A DNA stretch of 64,000 nt from G963662985 sp963662985 (GCA_963662985.1 OY760067.1:372001-436000), one strand, 5' to 3'. Counted from the stretch's first letter, positions 42,434 to 51,839 are shown. Numbers and translations are program-made. The notes: a model not told the origin generated them from the letters alone.

Positions 42434-43663
42434 TTAATCGTCGAGATTACAGAGGGTTTGGAGAGGGAAAGGATTGAGAGTGCCGTAGTAATTTTCGTCA
42501 AAAAGATCTTGAAAATCAGTATAGAAAAAACTGATGTAATCTTTCATGGATTGATAGGTGGCTTCGAGACCGTTCTCTTCATATTCCAAGGTCCAGGCAC
42601 GGGCGAGACCGCGAATGCGATAGGCGGGCGTGCCGTAGGCATAGTTCTCATCCATCCATTGATAAAGATCGTAGGCTTCAGCGTATTCGCCATTGCGAAA
42701 GTGCAGCTCTACGAGGCGCATTTGGGCAACAGCGGTGATGTTTTCGACTTGCTGCGGAAATTCCTCCGCGCGATAATCGAGTAAGTTTTGATCGTAAACC
42801 ACGGAGAGGTAGAATGCTTTGGCGAGTTCATAGTCGCCTGCTGCGTAGGCATTTTCACCGTCGATGAGATAGTGAAGTCGATAAAGACTGAGGTCATAGG
42901 TTTGGCTGACCTGCTGCCAATGTCCAGTGGAGGGATGTGGGCTAAAGCGAATTTCTTCGGCACGGACTAGGCCAGATTTGGTGGTGAGGATTGGATTGGT
43001 GCGTACGATAAGCTGGTAAGCGCCGTTGGTCTTCTGCAAATCAGCTTGGGGGTATCGGAGGTTGTCGATGGGGGTTTCAAGGATATTGGCAAATTCTTTG
43101 CCGTCCCATTCGAGGATTTCGAGGTGTGTGTAACAAAAGTCTAGGTCGCAGAAAGGGGCTTGCAAAAAGAATTCTGGTTTTTGATTTTGGTTGTAATCTC
43201 CATAGGTGAGGAGTTGCTTTTGGACGGTTTGATGATTGGGAGTGATGAGTTCTTGAGAGAGCTCTAGGCTACGGTAGCCATCTTGAGTGCAATAGAGAAG
43301 GTGGAGATCGTTTTGATTTTCTAGAAAAAAATCCTGATTTTGGTCGTTGTCGAGGTCTAGGGGGATGATGCGATGGGCTGAGAAAACTAGCAATTTTTGC
43401 CAATCCCCTCCTTGGTTAAGGTAGGTGAGATAGGATGTGAGGAGATCATTATCAATCAGGGTAAATTCTTGTTGTGGATTTTGAGGAATGTTGCAAAGGG
43501 TGATTGCGTCTGGGGTGGGAGTGGGGGCGAGGGTGGCAGTAGCAGGCGGTTGGGTGGGAGTGGGCGTGGGAGGTAAGACTGCGACTGCGGCATTACAACT
43601 GATGAGGGCGAAGGAGATGACCAGGATCGAAAGACCTAGAAGTATTTTTGTTTTTGCTTGCAT
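42434..43663 (-). CDS. lipoprotein with TPR-like C-terminal half
   Basis: About 409 residues. An N-terminal signal ends in a lipobox (LISC) and is followed by a Pro/Thr linker (PPTPTPTQPP), typical of surface lipoproteins. The middle part has acidic Asp/Asn-rich loops (DLDNDQNQDFF) like integrin/FG-GAP repeats, and the last 150 residues have TPR-like repeats (YAAGDYELAKAFYLSVV). The function is unknown. The ATG at 43663 has no Shine-Dalgarno sequence and a -10 box 6 nt upstream. Confidence 0.75.
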   Translation of the reverse strand: MQAKTKILLGLSILVISFALISCNAAVAVLPPTPTPTQPPATATLAPTPTPDAITLCNIPQNPQQEFTLIDNDLLTSYLTYLNQGGDWQKLLVFSAHRIIPLDLDNDQNQDFFLENQNDLHLLYCTQDGYRSLELSQELITPNHQTVQKQLLTYGDYNQNQKPEFFLQAPFCDLDFCYTHLEILEWDGKEFANILETPIDNLRYPQADLQKTNGAYQLIVRTNPILTTKSGLVRAEEIRFSPHPSTGHWQQVSQTYDLSLYRLHYLIDGENAYAAGDYELAKAFYLSVVYDQNLLDYRAEEFPQQVENITAVAQMRLVELHFRNGEYAEAYDLYQWMDENYAYGTPAYRIRGLARAWTLEYEENGLEATYQSMKDYISFFYTDFQDLFDENYYGTLNPFPLQTLCNLDD

Positions 43664-43669
43664 ATGGGT

Positions 43670-43675
43670 ATTATA
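43670..43675 (-). promoter_or_regulatory. -10 box of a leaderless promoter (lipoprotein gene)
   Basis: TATAAT on the minus strand ends exactly 6 nt before the ATG at 43663, just downstream of the DUF362 terminator. Confidence 0.55.
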
Positions 43676-43700
43676 CGAGAGGTTGATGATTTCCGAAATA

Positions 43701-43728
43701 AAAAGTGCTTGCAATTGCAAGCACTTTT
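43701..43728 (-). terminator. intrinsic terminator of the DUF362 gene
   Basis: A perfect 28-bp palindrome centred on CAATTG, with T residues on both sides. Confidence 0.85.
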
Positions 43729-43738
43729 TTATTGTGAA

Positions 43739-44848
43739 CTAAATTTTGACGAGGTCGTATTCTAAGGAACCGACGCCAATTTCTTGGGCATATCGCATGC
43801 CGGCTTCGTAGTCTACGTTGCCATGCACACAGCGGAATTTGTCGTCGCCGTCTTTCCATTGCTTTTCTTCGAGGACGTTGCCTTTGAGCGGATCAGCGGC
43901 TTTGACGAGATCAACACAGGCTTGATCGAGTGCGAGGGGGTCAAATGAGGCAAGGATGCCGATGTCGGCGATGAGGGGCATGTCGTTGTGACCCCAGCAG
44001 TCACAATCGGGAGAGACGTTCATGACGAAGTTGATGTGGAAGTTGGGTTTGTCTTTGATGACAGCGTAGGTGTATTCAGCGATTTTTTCAGCGGCGGTGA
44101 CACCGGCTTCGTTCCAATCGACTTGGGCAGCACCATATTGACAAACAGCGACACATTGTCCACAACCAACACAGTAGTCATAGTTGATGACGGCTTTTTT
44201 ATCTTGCATGGTGATGGCACCATGGGCACAAGCTTCGTAACATTTGCGACAACCGACACATTCTTCCTCAACGATATGGGGACTGGAGGCGGAGTGCATT
44301 TCCATTTTACCTCCACGTGAGCCACAGCCCATGCCGATGTTTTTGAGCGCACCACCAAAACCAGTCATTTCATGACCTTTAAAGTGGTTCATGGAAATAA
44401 AAATGTCGGCATCCATAAAGGCGGTGCCGATTTTGGCGGTTTTGCAATTCTTTTGATTGATTTCGACTTCGGTGAAATCTGTGCCTTTGAGTCCGTCGGC
44501 GATGATGACGTCACAACCGAGGCTGAGGCGATTGAAGCCGTTTTTGGCAGCGGTTTCGAGGTGATCAACTGCGTTGGCACGCGTGCCAGTATAGAGGGTG
44601 TTGCTGTCAGAAATGAAGACCTTGCCACCTTGCTCTTTGATAATTTCGACAATGCGAGCGGCGTAGTTGGGGCGAATGTAGGCGAGGTTGCCTGTTTCGC
44701 CAAAATGGATTTTGATGACTGCAAATTTCTTTTCAAAATCAATATCGCGAATGCCGGCGCGTTTGACCAATTTTTCTAGTTTGTCGAGCAAGTTTGTGCC
44801 GGGTTTGGCACGCAGATCCATCATATATACTTTCGATTTTTCAGCCAT
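43739..44848 (-). CDS. DUF362 iron-sulfur protein
   Basis: A 369-residue protein. The N-terminal DUF362 domain (about 5-180) has VIKIHFGETGN and MNHFKGHEMTGFGGALKN. Two ferredoxin motifs follow, CVGCRKCYEACAHGA and CVGCGQCVAVCQYGA (about 195-245). The family is common in anaerobes and probably transfers electrons, but its partner is not known. AGGAG precedes the ATG. A link to the hydrogenase through ferredoxin pools is possible but not shown. Confidence 0.9.
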   Translation of the reverse strand: MAEKSKVYMMDLRAKPGTNLLDKLEKLVKRAGIRDIDFEKKFAVIKIHFGETGNLAYIRPNYAARIVEIIKEQGGKVFISDSNTLYTGTRANAVDHLETAAKNGFNRLSLGCDVIIADGLKGTDFTEVEINQKNCKTAKIGTAFMDADIFISMNHFKGHEMTGFGGALKNIGMGCGSRGGKMEMHSASSPHIVEEECVGCRKCYEACAHGAITMQDKKAVINYDYCVGCGQCVAVCQYGAAQVDWNEAGVTAAEKIAEYTYAVIKDKPNFHINFVMNVSPDCDCWGHNDMPLIADIGILASFDPLALDQACVDLVKAADPLKGNVLEEKQWKDGDDKFRCVHGNVDYEAGMRYAQEIGVGSLEYDLVKI

Positions 44849-44925
44849 TTGTTCTCCTAAAATTTCTTCACATTGAAAATTGAAAATTTTGATCTCACGG
44901 CTAATGATCGTATGTATATCGTTTA

Positions 44926-45339
44926 TTAATCTTCTTCTATCACCCCTGTGGCTTGACAGACTTCGACCAAATCACCGTGATAGTTAATTATAACCTTAAA
45001 GCCCATCATTCCCATATAGCTTTTTTGCTCTTGGGGGAACCCAACTTGCATCATCTGATCTATTTGGTGATCGATGTTTTTTAATTCGTTAATCATTTGA
45101 GCTGTGGTGAAGAGGTCATCTTGGCCCATCATTTTGGCGGCTTCTTTGCCAATAAATTCTTCGTTGCCTTTGACCCAGTTTGTCATTTCTTTAAAAATTG
45201 CACGATCGATCTTATCAGCGTCTACATGGCGCAAAAAACCATCGTCATTAATTACGTAATATTCTTCGTCCCCCACTTTTTTATATTCTACAAGCTGATC
45301 TTTTTCATCAAAAATCAAACCTGAAAAAATGCCTGCCAT
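44926..45339 (-). CDS. conserved hypothetical protein (137 aa)
   Basis: I do not recognise this protein. The first 65 residues look like a small beta domain (LIFDEKDQLVEYKKVGDEEYYVIND). A helical part rich in Met and Gln follows (INELKNIDHQIDQMMQVGF), then a final beta segment. It has no signal or membrane helix and is acidic. GGAAG lies 7 nt before the ATG. It stands alone upstream of the DUF362 gene. Confidence 0.6.
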   Translation of the reverse strand: MAGIFSGLIFDEKDQLVEYKKVGDEEYYVINDDGFLRHVDADKIDRAIFKEMTNWVKGNEEFIGKEAAKMMGQDDLFTTAQMINELKNIDHQIDQMMQVGFPQEQKSYMGMMGFKVIINYHGDLVEVCQATGVIEED

Positions 45340-45432
45340 AGTGTCTTCCTTCTTTTCCGTAGTGAAGTCTTTTCCTATATATAGTGGATGAAATGCTCTC
45401 TAAAATGTTTTCTTTATTTTATCAAAATACAG

Positions 45433-45438
45433 TATAAT
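45433..45438 (+). promoter_or_regulatory. -10 box upstream of the DarA-like gene
   Basis: TATAAT at 45433-45438 without a strong -35 box. A CCGTT/AACGG hairpin (45468-45479) lies in the resulting 5' UTR of about 65 nt. Confidence 0.45.
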
Positions 45439-45510
45439 AAGTCTGGTTTCGTAACTTAAACTATGCCGTTTTAACGGAATTCTTATAGAGATCGTACTAA
45501 AGAAAATCTT

Positions 45511-45777
45511 ATGAAATTAATCATTTGCATCCTTCAAGATAGTGATAAAGACAAAGTTGTGAAAGCTTTGAATAGCAATAATTATCGTGTGACTGTTTTG
45601 GCATCGACAGGTGGCTATTTCCGAAGTGGAAATACTACGTTGATGATTGGCGTGGAAAAAGAACGTTTGGATGAAGCAATTGAATTAATTCGTGATCATT
45701 GTGCTCCCCCTCGCACAGAAGGTATGCGACGCGCGACCTTGTTTGTGCTAAATGTGGACCAATTCGAAAAACTGTGA
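45511..45777 (+). CDS. PII-like cyclic-di-AMP receptor (DarA/PstA family)
   Basis: An 88-residue protein matching DarA in its core: KLIICILQD, then VTVLASTGGYFRSGNTTLMIGVE and the C-terminal ATLFVLNVDQF. DarA binds c-di-AMP and signals to unknown partners. This one is about 20 residues shorter, because the loop before the last strand is reduced. A c-di-AMP phosphodiesterase candidate lies 6.5 kb downstream. Confidence 0.85.
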   Translation: MKLIICILQDSDKDKVVKALNSNNYRVTVLASTGGYFRSGNTTLMIGVEKERLDEAIELIRDHCAPPRTEGMRRATLFVLNVDQFEKL

Positions 45778-45819
45778 TCACTTTATAAAAACACACTCTT
45801 TTTGAGCGCGTCCCTCATT

Positions 45820-45847
45820 TTGATAAGCTTTTAAAAATTGTTATAAT
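45820..45847 (+). promoter_or_regulatory. promoter of yebC
   Basis: TTGATA (45820-45825), a 16-bp spacer and TATAAT (45842-45847), 40 nt before the yebC start. Confidence 0.75.
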
Positions 45848-45887
45848 CTTATATACACTTTTTAATTTATAAATCAGGAGAATTGTC

Positions 45888-46643
45888 ATGTCAGGACATA
45901 GTAAATGGTCTACCATTAAACGTAAAAAAGGCGCTAATGATGCAAAACGTGGTGCTGTATTTACAAGACTTGCAAAAGAACTTACCATAGCTGCAAGAGA
46001 AGGCGGCGGGGATCCCAATGCTAACTTCTCATTACGCCTCAAGATTGATAAGGCACGTGCTGAAAACATGCCGAAAGATAATATTGATCGCGCAATCAAG
46101 CGCGGCACTGGTGAATTGAAAGACGGTGCTGAACTTGAACAAATCCTTTATGAAGGATATGCAGGTAATGGGATTGCTTTGATGATCGAATGTATTACCG
46201 ATAATCGCAATCGTACGGTGGCAGAATTGCGCCATGCTTTGAAGATGGCTGGTGGCAGCCTTGGGGAAAATGGTTCTGTGGCTTGGCAATTCACCCGCAT
46301 TGCTTATTTCTCCTTCCCTGCTGACGGACATGATGTGGATGATATTTTTGAAATGGCCGTGGAAGCTGGCGCAGATGATGTGAACTTTGAAGATGATGTG
46401 ATCGAAATCACTGGTCCGATGGAAAACTTCAAGTCAATCAATGATGCGTTGGAAGCAAAAGGTATTCAACCTTCAGAAGCTGAAATTCAATATCAACCTA
46501 CTCAAGAAACTGAATTGGATCCAGAAAAGACCGTGAGTGTGTTGGAATCTTTGGAACGCGTGGAAGAATTAGATGATGTTCAAAACGTGGTGTCTAACTT
46601 GAAGATTACTGACGAAGCCATGGCAATGATGTCTGGCGACTAA
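45888..46643 (+). CDS. yebC: YebC/PmpR-TACO1 family protein
   Basis: A 251-residue protein with the signature start MSGHSKWSTIKRKKGANDAKRGAVFTRLAKE and the later LGENGSVAWQF. The family binds DNA in some species and helps ribosomes translate difficult sequences in others. Its place before ruvC-ruvA is widely conserved. AGGAG lies 7 nt before the ATG. Confidence 0.95.
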   Translation: MSGHSKWSTIKRKKGANDAKRGAVFTRLAKELTIAAREGGGDPNANFSLRLKIDKARAENMPKDNIDRAIKRGTGELKDGAELEQILYEGYAGNGIALMIECITDNRNRTVAELRHALKMAGGSLGENGSVAWQFTRIAYFSFPADGHDVDDIFEMAVEAGADDVNFEDDVIEITGPMENFKSINDALEAKGIQPSEAEIQYQPTQETELDPEKTVSVLESLERVEELDDVQNVVSNLKITDEAMAMMSGD

Positions 46644-46648
46644 TTCTG

Positions 46649-47146
46649 ATGACAATTGCGCTTGGGATCGACCCCGGAATCGGTTTGACCGGATATGGGG
46701 TGGTGAAGTTGGAATCGGATGGCAATTTAACCCTGATTGATTATGGTGCCATTGAAACACCTCCGAAAATGCCAATGCCCGAACGCTTGATGTCTCTTTA
46801 TCAAGAGTTACAACGTTTAATCCTTCTCCACAAGCCTGACATTTCGGCTGTGGAGAAGTTGTTTTTTGCAAGAAATGTGACCACCGCGATCTCTGTGGGG
46901 CAAGCACGTGGTGTGGCAATGCTGAGCTTGGCACAAGCCGGCATTCCGATCGGTGAATATACTCCTAATGAGATCAAACAATCTGTGACTGGCTATGGCG
47001 GGGCGGATAAGCGGCAGGTGCAGGTGATGGTGCAGATGATCTTGAACATGGATGAGCTGCCAAAGCCCGATGATGCAGCCGATGGGTTGGCAGTGGCGAT
47101 TTGCCATTTGCATCAACATAAGATCAATTCTTTATATGATAATTAG
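46649..47146 (+). CDS. ruvC: Holliday junction resolvase RuvC
   Basis: A 165-residue endonuclease that cuts Holliday junctions. The catalytic acids are visible in LGIDPGIGLTGYG, AVEKLFF and DDAADGLAVAICH. It starts 5 nt after yebC without a clear ribosome binding site, so it may depend on translational coupling. ruvA follows after 23 nt. Confidence 0.95.
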   Translation: MTIALGIDPGIGLTGYGVVKLESDGNLTLIDYGAIETPPKMPMPERLMSLYQELQRLILLHKPDISAVEKLFFARNVTTAISVGQARGVAMLSLAQAGIPIGEYTPNEIKQSVTGYGGADKRQVQVMVQMILNMDELPKPDDAADGLAVAICHLHQHKINSLYDN

Positions 47147-47169
47147 GTTTTTTGTGGAAGGTGAGCGAA

Positions 47170-47748
47170 ATGATCGCAAGTATTCACGGTAAAGTGATCG
47201 ATAAAGATGAAAATTCATTGGTGATTAATTTAAATGGACTCGGAGTCCAGGTGTTTGCGCCGATGAATTATGTGGCGAAAGTCAAAATTCAAGAGGAAGT
47301 GTTCCTGTTTACTTATTTGGCTGTGCGCGAAGATTCTTTGACTTTGTTTGGTTTTGAAAGCAAAGAGCAATTGAATTTCTTTAATTTATTGATCTCTGTG
47401 AATGGAGTGGGACCGAAATTGGGACAAACTATTTTGAGCCATGTGGATACGCAGACGATTCGCCGGGCTGTGGCTGCGGATGAACCTGAATTGTTGAACC
47501 GGGTACCGGGGGTGGGGAAGAAGACGGCGCAAAAGATTTTGTTGCATTTGGAAGGCAAAATCGAAGGGGCGGAAGACCTCTCCCCGATTGCGAGTTTCTC
47601 TGATACGGATACTTCTATTTTGGAAGCTTTGACGGCTTTGGGATATTCTGTGGTGGAAGCTCAGGCGGCTTTGCAGTCGATCCCTGGAGATGCGCCGGAG
47701 GATGAGGAAGAACGGTTGCGTTTGGCATTGCAATATTTCAATTTTTGA
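47170..47748 (+). CDS. ruvA: Holliday junction branch migration protein RuvA
   Basis: A 192-residue protein that binds the junction as a tetramer and loads RuvB. It has the N-terminal OB-fold (MIASIHGKVI), the HhH motifs (VNGVGPKLGQTIL, VPGVGKKTAQKIL) and the C-terminal RuvB-contact domain (ILEALTALGYSVVEAQAAL). AAGGTGA precedes the ATG at 47170. ruvB is not adjacent. Confidence 0.95.
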   Translation: MIASIHGKVIDKDENSLVINLNGLGVQVFAPMNYVAKVKIQEEVFLFTYLAVREDSLTLFGFESKEQLNFFNLLISVNGVGPKLGQTILSHVDTQTIRRAVAADEPELLNRVPGVGKKTAQKILLHLEGKIEGAEDLSPIASFSDTDTSILEALTALGYSVVEAQAALQSIPGDAPEDEEERLRLALQYFNF

Positions 47749-47761
47749 TGATGATTAAAAC

Positions 47762-47788
47762 AAAAGAAGCTCAAAGAGCTTCTTTTTT
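47762..47788 (+). terminator. intrinsic terminator of yebC-ruvCA
   Basis: AAAGAAGCTC-AAA-GAGCTTCTTT followed by T residues. Confidence 0.92.
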
Positions 47789-47822
47789 GTCTCCACCTTC
47801 GAGTGTTCACTCGGAAGTTTTC

Positions 47823-48029
47823 CTACAAGTTGTTGATTTGAAGTACTTTTAAGCCAGTGGCGTTTGAAAGCACTTCGCACGATACTTTGTTGCCTTGTTT
47901 GATGTTCGCTTGTTGATCCGCTACGAAAACTAGATCGTCAATTCGATTCTCGAGTGAAACAATGCCATACCCTTTGGTAGGGTTATACCATTTGACCACC
48001 CCTGTGATTTTTTCTGTTGTATTATTCAT
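47823..48029 (-). CDS. divergent cold shock domain protein
   Basis: A 68-residue CSD protein with VKWYNPTKGYGIV (RNP1-like) and LVFV in place of the usual FVH of RNP2, so RNA binding may be altered. AAGGAG precedes the ATG. A TTGACA promoter lies upstream. Confidence 0.85.
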   Translation of the reverse strand: MNNTTEKITGVVKWYNPTKGYGIVSLENRIDDLVFVADQQANIKQGNKVSCEVLSNATGLKVLQINNL

Positions 48030-48067
48030 AAAATCTCCTTGGAACCGATTCCAGGCAGGTTGTATAA

Positions 48068-48095
48068 ATTTTATCTAGAATCAATAATCTGTCAA
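48068..48095 (-). promoter_or_regulatory. promoter of the divergent cold shock gene
   Basis: Minus-strand TTGACA (48095-48090), a 16-bp spacer and TAAAAT (48073-48068). Confidence 0.65.
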
Positions 48096-48168
48096 TATAG
48101 ATTATTAGATTGTTAACAATTATCTAAGGATACCCTTCTGAGGAAATCATAGGTAAAATGAGGATAGT

Positions 48169-49338
48169 ATGCAGAAAAAAAATCAAACAATCAAATGGAT
48201 CTGGCTATTTCTATGCGGCGGCATGCTGGCAGGGATGGTGTGGATGGGAGTGCATTATCACCCCTTCTATGCTGGTAAAGAAGCGGTAGAGGTGGGGGTG
48301 ATGGATGAAGAAAGTTTGCTCCAGCGCACATTGCCTAAGGTGGATGCTGCTTTGTTGAATGATGATCTGGATGAGGCGGTCAAAGTACTGAATGAACTAG
48401 CGGGGATGGTGAATGGAGAACATGCTGTGCTAGCCTATGAATTGGGAATTGCAAGTGCGTTTGAAGACGTTAGATTGGCAATTACCTATTTGGAAGAAGC
48501 GCAAGAATTGGCACCAGAACGCTATGCTATCTCGGATGTGATTGAAAAGTTTTCGCGAATGGAATTAACAGAAGATGCCAGTTATCAGGCAATCTTGCTG
48601 GGACAAACGCTGGGATCTATGAATGAATGGGCTTGGGCAAAATTCGCCTTTGAAAAAGCTGTGATGGAAACACCGGACTATGCCGAAGGATGGGCATTTT
48701 TGGGCAAGGCACAAGAAATGATTGGCAAAGATGGCAAAGAGGCCTTGTTGAAGGGCTATCGATTAAATCCGGAATCTGTGAGTGCATTGGTCTTTTTGGG
48801 TGATTACTATGTGACGCATGAAGAAGTGATGCGAGGGGTGTCACTATATCGTAAGGCAATTGAATTAAATAAAACTAATGTGGTGTTGTATGTGAGTTTG
48901 GCTAATGGATATGTGCAGGCTGGCGACCTGCAAAGTGCAATTGAATCTCTTGAAGAAGGGCTTGATGCAGTGCCCTACTCGATTGAGATTCGCCATGCAT
49001 TTTTAGATTTTCTGCTGTTTTATGAAGTGTATTTGGAAGAAAAAGCACTGCCTGTGGTGGAGGAATTGAGCGAACTTTCGGATTATGGAATGACGATCAA
49101 TTTATATACAGGGCGAATTGAGCTGGGATTGGGCGATTTTGATAATGCGAAAGTGTATTTGGAGAGTGTGGTGAATTATGAGCCGGAGAATTTGGAAGCT
49201 CAATACTATTTGGGGGTATGTTTGACTCAGTTAAGTGATCGAGAGGGTGCTATTCGTGCATTTGAAAATGCATTAGAATTAGACAAAGATTATCTTTATA
49301 CGGATCAAATTCAATCGATTTTGGAAGCTATAAAATGA
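48169..49338 (+). CDS. membrane-anchored TPR protein
   Basis: A 389-residue protein with an N-terminal membrane helix (10-30) and TPR repeats over the rest, such as AWAKFAFEKAVMETPDYAEGWAFLGKAQEM and EAQYYLGVCLTQLSDREGAIRAFENALEL. It is probably an outward-facing scaffold. It overlaps the following lipoprotein gene by 4 nt, so the two products probably work together. GAGGA precedes the ATG. Confidence 0.82.
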   Translation: MQKKNQTIKWIWLFLCGGMLAGMVWMGVHYHPFYAGKEAVEVGVMDEESLLQRTLPKVDAALLNDDLDEAVKVLNELAGMVNGEHAVLAYELGIASAFEDVRLAITYLEEAQELAPERYAISDVIEKFSRMELTEDASYQAILLGQTLGSMNEWAWAKFAFEKAVMETPDYAEGWAFLGKAQEMIGKDGKEALLKGYRLNPESVSALVFLGDYYVTHEEVMRGVSLYRKAIELNKTNVVLYVSLANGYVQAGDLQSAIESLEEGLDAVPYSIEIRHAFLDFLLFYEVYLEEKALPVVEELSELSDYGMTINLYTGRIELGLGDFDNAKVYLESVVNYEPENLEAQYYLGVCLTQLSDREGAIRAFENALELDKDYLYTDQIQSILEAIK

Positions 49339-50045
49339 AACATAAAGTGCAATTATTGATCTTGATTTTTCTCTTCAGTGGCTTGCTGGTGAGTTGTGCT
49401 GACCTGCAATGGATGGCCGACGAAGTGAAGAGCTTTGTGCTGCCAACAGAAATACCACACAGCGAAGAAGAAATTCCATTTTTACATGAAACATTTGCCC
49501 AATGGGATAGCGGTTGGGATCAATTTGAAAATGAAATTGGGGTGGCGCACTATGGTACGGATATCTATGCGATTGAAGTGCGACAACCAAACCAATTTTT
49601 GTGGTCTAACCCTGGGATTGAAAGCCCACAAAATGTGCGGATTAAAGCGCTGATTGAGAAAATTTCGGGTGATAATGATGATTTTTACGGCGTGATGTGC
49701 CGCTATCAAAATGAAGATAATTTTTATGCGTTTTTGATCAGCAGTGATGGCTACGCCGGGATATTTAAACGAGTGAATGGCGGTGAATTGCAACCAGTAA
49801 GCGGTGCAACCATGCTACCCAGCGATGCGGTCTCCAAAGGTTTAGGAGAGAATTATATAGAAGCGGATTGCGTGGGCTCTCATTTGGCGCTGTGGGTGAA
49901 TGGATTTGAGGTGCAAGTGGTGAAAGAAGAAACTTTTACGCCTGAAAATTCACGCCCGGGAGACATTGGCGTGATTGCTGGAACGTTCAGTGCAACTTCA
50001 AGTGAAATTCATTTTAAAGAGCTTGAAGTATTTGAATTGAAATAA
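49335..50045 (+). CDS. lipoprotein with concanavalin/LamG-like domain
   Basis: A 236-residue lipoprotein with lipobox LLVSC near residue 21. The remaining region (HETFAQWDSGWDQFE to IHFKELEVFEL) reads as a jelly-roll of the 3-keto-disaccharide hydrolase/LamG type, which binds or cleaves sugars: NDDFYGVMCRYQNEDNFYAFLISSDGYAGIFK is typical. Enzyme activity cannot be judged. It is translationally coupled to the TPR protein. Confidence 0.7.
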   Translation: MKHKVQLLILIFLFSGLLVSCADLQWMADEVKSFVLPTEIPHSEEEIPFLHETFAQWDSGWDQFENEIGVAHYGTDIYAIEVRQPNQFLWSNPGIESPQNVRIKALIEKISGDNDDFYGVMCRYQNEDNFYAFLISSDGYAGIFKRVNGGELQPVSGATMLPSDAVSKGLGENYIEADCVGSHLALWVNGFEVQVVKEETFTPENSRPGDIGVIAGTFSATSSEIHFKELEVFELK

Positions 50046-50078
50046 CAACAATAAAAAACTATTCCAAGGACTTTCTTG

Positions 50079-51347
50079 ATGATACGACATATATATTTAG
50101 ATACGATTGGCTGCCGGCTGAACCAAAGCGAATTAGAAAGCTATGCGCAACAGTTCCGTGCAGAAGGACATATTATTGTGGGGACTCCTGACGAAGCAGA
50201 TTTGATGGTGCTCAATTCGTGTGCGGTGACAGCCAAGGCTTCAGCAGATTCTCGCCAAAAGATTCGCCAAGCGGTGCGTGCAGGAGTGAACGAAATTGTG
50301 GTGACGGGTTGCTGGTCTTCAATTGAAGACGAGGAAGTAAATCAATTCCCTGAAATTGTGATGAACATCCCCAATGAAGATAAGGACGCTTTGGTGGCGA
50401 CTGTTTTGGGGCTAGCCCCCGATGAAGTGCAAAAAATGAAGCGCAAACCGATTCCGGGAAGCCGACGACGGACGCGAGCATTTATCAAAGCGCAAGATGG
50501 GTGTGATATGCACTGTACGTATTGCATCACACGCGTGGCGAGAGGAAAAAGCCGCACGACGGAGATTGAAACAATTTTGGAAGATGTGGAATTGGCATTG
50601 GAAGGTGGCGTGAAAGAGATTGTGGTTTCAGGAGTGCAGCTAGGCTCTTGGGGCAAAGACTTGACCCCGCCACAGCATTTGAGTGACTTGGTAAAGTTAT
50701 TGCTCTCTAACCCTGCCCTGCCACGCTTGCGCCTTTCTTCAATTGAGCCGTGGGATTTGACCCCTGAGTTTTTTGACTTATGGCAGGATGAACGTTTATG
50801 CCGGCAGATCCATTTACCCTTGCAATCTGGGTGTGATGCAACTTTAAAGCGGATGGGACGCCCGATTAATAGTGCTCAATTCAGAGAACTGGTAGAAGGT
50901 GCTGTGGCACGTGTACCTCAAATGGCGATTACAACCGATATTATCGTGGGGTTCCCCGGTGAAACGGAAGAAGAATTTGCTGCGTCATTGGCGTTTGTGA
51001 ACTCTTTGCCGTTTGCGGATGGACATGTGTTCACTTATTCTGAACGGGAAGGCACACCAGCTGTAAAATTGCCCAATCAAGTGCATAATTATTCGCGTAA
51101 AGAGCGCAATTTGGCAATGCGCAAAGTGTTTGCTGCCAAAAAACAAGCGTTCAAAGATGCTACATTTGGACAGGAGTATCAGGTTTTATGGGAGCAAAGC
51201 GAATTTGTGGAAGGAAAAGGTTATCATTTGAAGGGATTGACCGACACATATTTGCAGGTGGAGGGATATGCACAAGAGGATCTGCGTAACGAGATCCAAA
51301 AAGTGACGATTGGGGAGACAAAAAGCAAAGCTTTGCAAATTAAATAA
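50079..51347 (+). CDS. mtaB: tRNA t6A37 methylthiotransferase (MtaB-like)
   Basis: A 422-residue radical SAM enzyme that adds a methylthio group to t6A37 of tRNA. It has an N-terminal UPF0004 domain (TIGCRLNQSELESY, NSCAVTAKA), the motif GCDMHCTYC, and a C-terminal TRAM-like region. GCRLNQ and NSCAVT favour MtaB over MiaB and RimO. AAGGA is 8 nt from the ATG at 50079. Confidence 0.9.
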   Translation: MIRHIYLDTIGCRLNQSELESYAQQFRAEGHIIVGTPDEADLMVLNSCAVTAKASADSRQKIRQAVRAGVNEIVVTGCWSSIEDEEVNQFPEIVMNIPNEDKDALVATVLGLAPDEVQKMKRKPIPGSRRRTRAFIKAQDGCDMHCTYCITRVARGKSRTTEIETILEDVELALEGGVKEIVVSGVQLGSWGKDLTPPQHLSDLVKLLLSNPALPRLRLSSIEPWDLTPEFFDLWQDERLCRQIHLPLQSGCDATLKRMGRPINSAQFRELVEGAVARVPQMAITTDIIVGFPGETEEEFAASLAFVNSLPFADGHVFTYSEREGTPAVKLPNQVHNYSRKERNLAMRKVFAAKKQAFKDATFGQEYQVLWEQSEFVEGKGYHLKGLTDTYLQVEGYAQEDLRNEIQKVTIGETKSKALQIK

Positions 51348-51360
51348 TAAAAAATATATA

Positions 51361-51390
51361 GAAACCCTTTGTAAAAAAGGGTTTCTTCTT
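51361..51390 (+). terminator. intrinsic terminator of mtaB
   Basis: GAAACCCTTT pairs with AAAGGGTTTC, followed by TTCTT. Confidence 0.8.
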
Positions 51391-51455
51391 GACGGACGAA
51401 AGAAAAAACATGATACTTAACTCAATATATATATGAAAAAATAAAGGATTTATTC

Positions 51456-51800
51456 ATGGAAGATACAAATTGTCTGTTTTGTAAAATCATCGCTGGGGAG
51501 ATTCCAAGCGCTATGGTTTATGAAGATGATCTGTTGGTGGCTTTCAAAGACATCAACCCAAAAGCAAATGTACATATTTTGATCGTTCCTCGCAAACATA
51601 TTGCTGATAATAACGCCTATTCAGCAAGTGAAGATGCAGAAATTGCTGCCCGATTGTTTGAAGTGGCACCAAAAATTGCCAAAGAACAAGGTATTTATGA
51701 AAGTGGTTATCGTTTGGTGATGAACACCGGCAAAGATGGACGGCAAGAGATTCAACATTTGCATATGCATTTGTTGGGCGGCAATTTGTTATCTATATAA
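51456..51800 (+). CDS. hinT: HIT family hydrolase (HinT)
   Basis: A 114-residue purine nucleoside phosphoramidase of the HIT family. It has CLFCKIIAGEIPSAMVYEDD, HILIVPRKHI and the catalytic triad HLHMHLLGG. AAAGGA precedes the ATG. yqeY follows after 39 nt. Confidence 0.94.
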   Translation: MEDTNCLFCKIIAGEIPSAMVYEDDLLVAFKDINPKANVHILIVPRKHIADNNAYSASEDAEIAARLFEVAPKIAKEQGIYESGYRLVMNTGKDGRQEIQHLHMHLLGGNLLSI

Positions 51801-51839
51801 GAATTATTTTTTCAGGTGAAGTATCCTAAGGAGAAACTT

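Noticed and set aside
43701..43728. 28-bp palindrome as an operator
   Set aside because: It directly follows the DUF362 stop codon and has A and T runs at the ends, so a terminator explains it.
44020..44779. Overlapping ORFs on both strands inside the DUF362 gene
   Set aside because: They are out of frame with a protein that has two clear ferredoxin motifs; low-complexity translations give no family.
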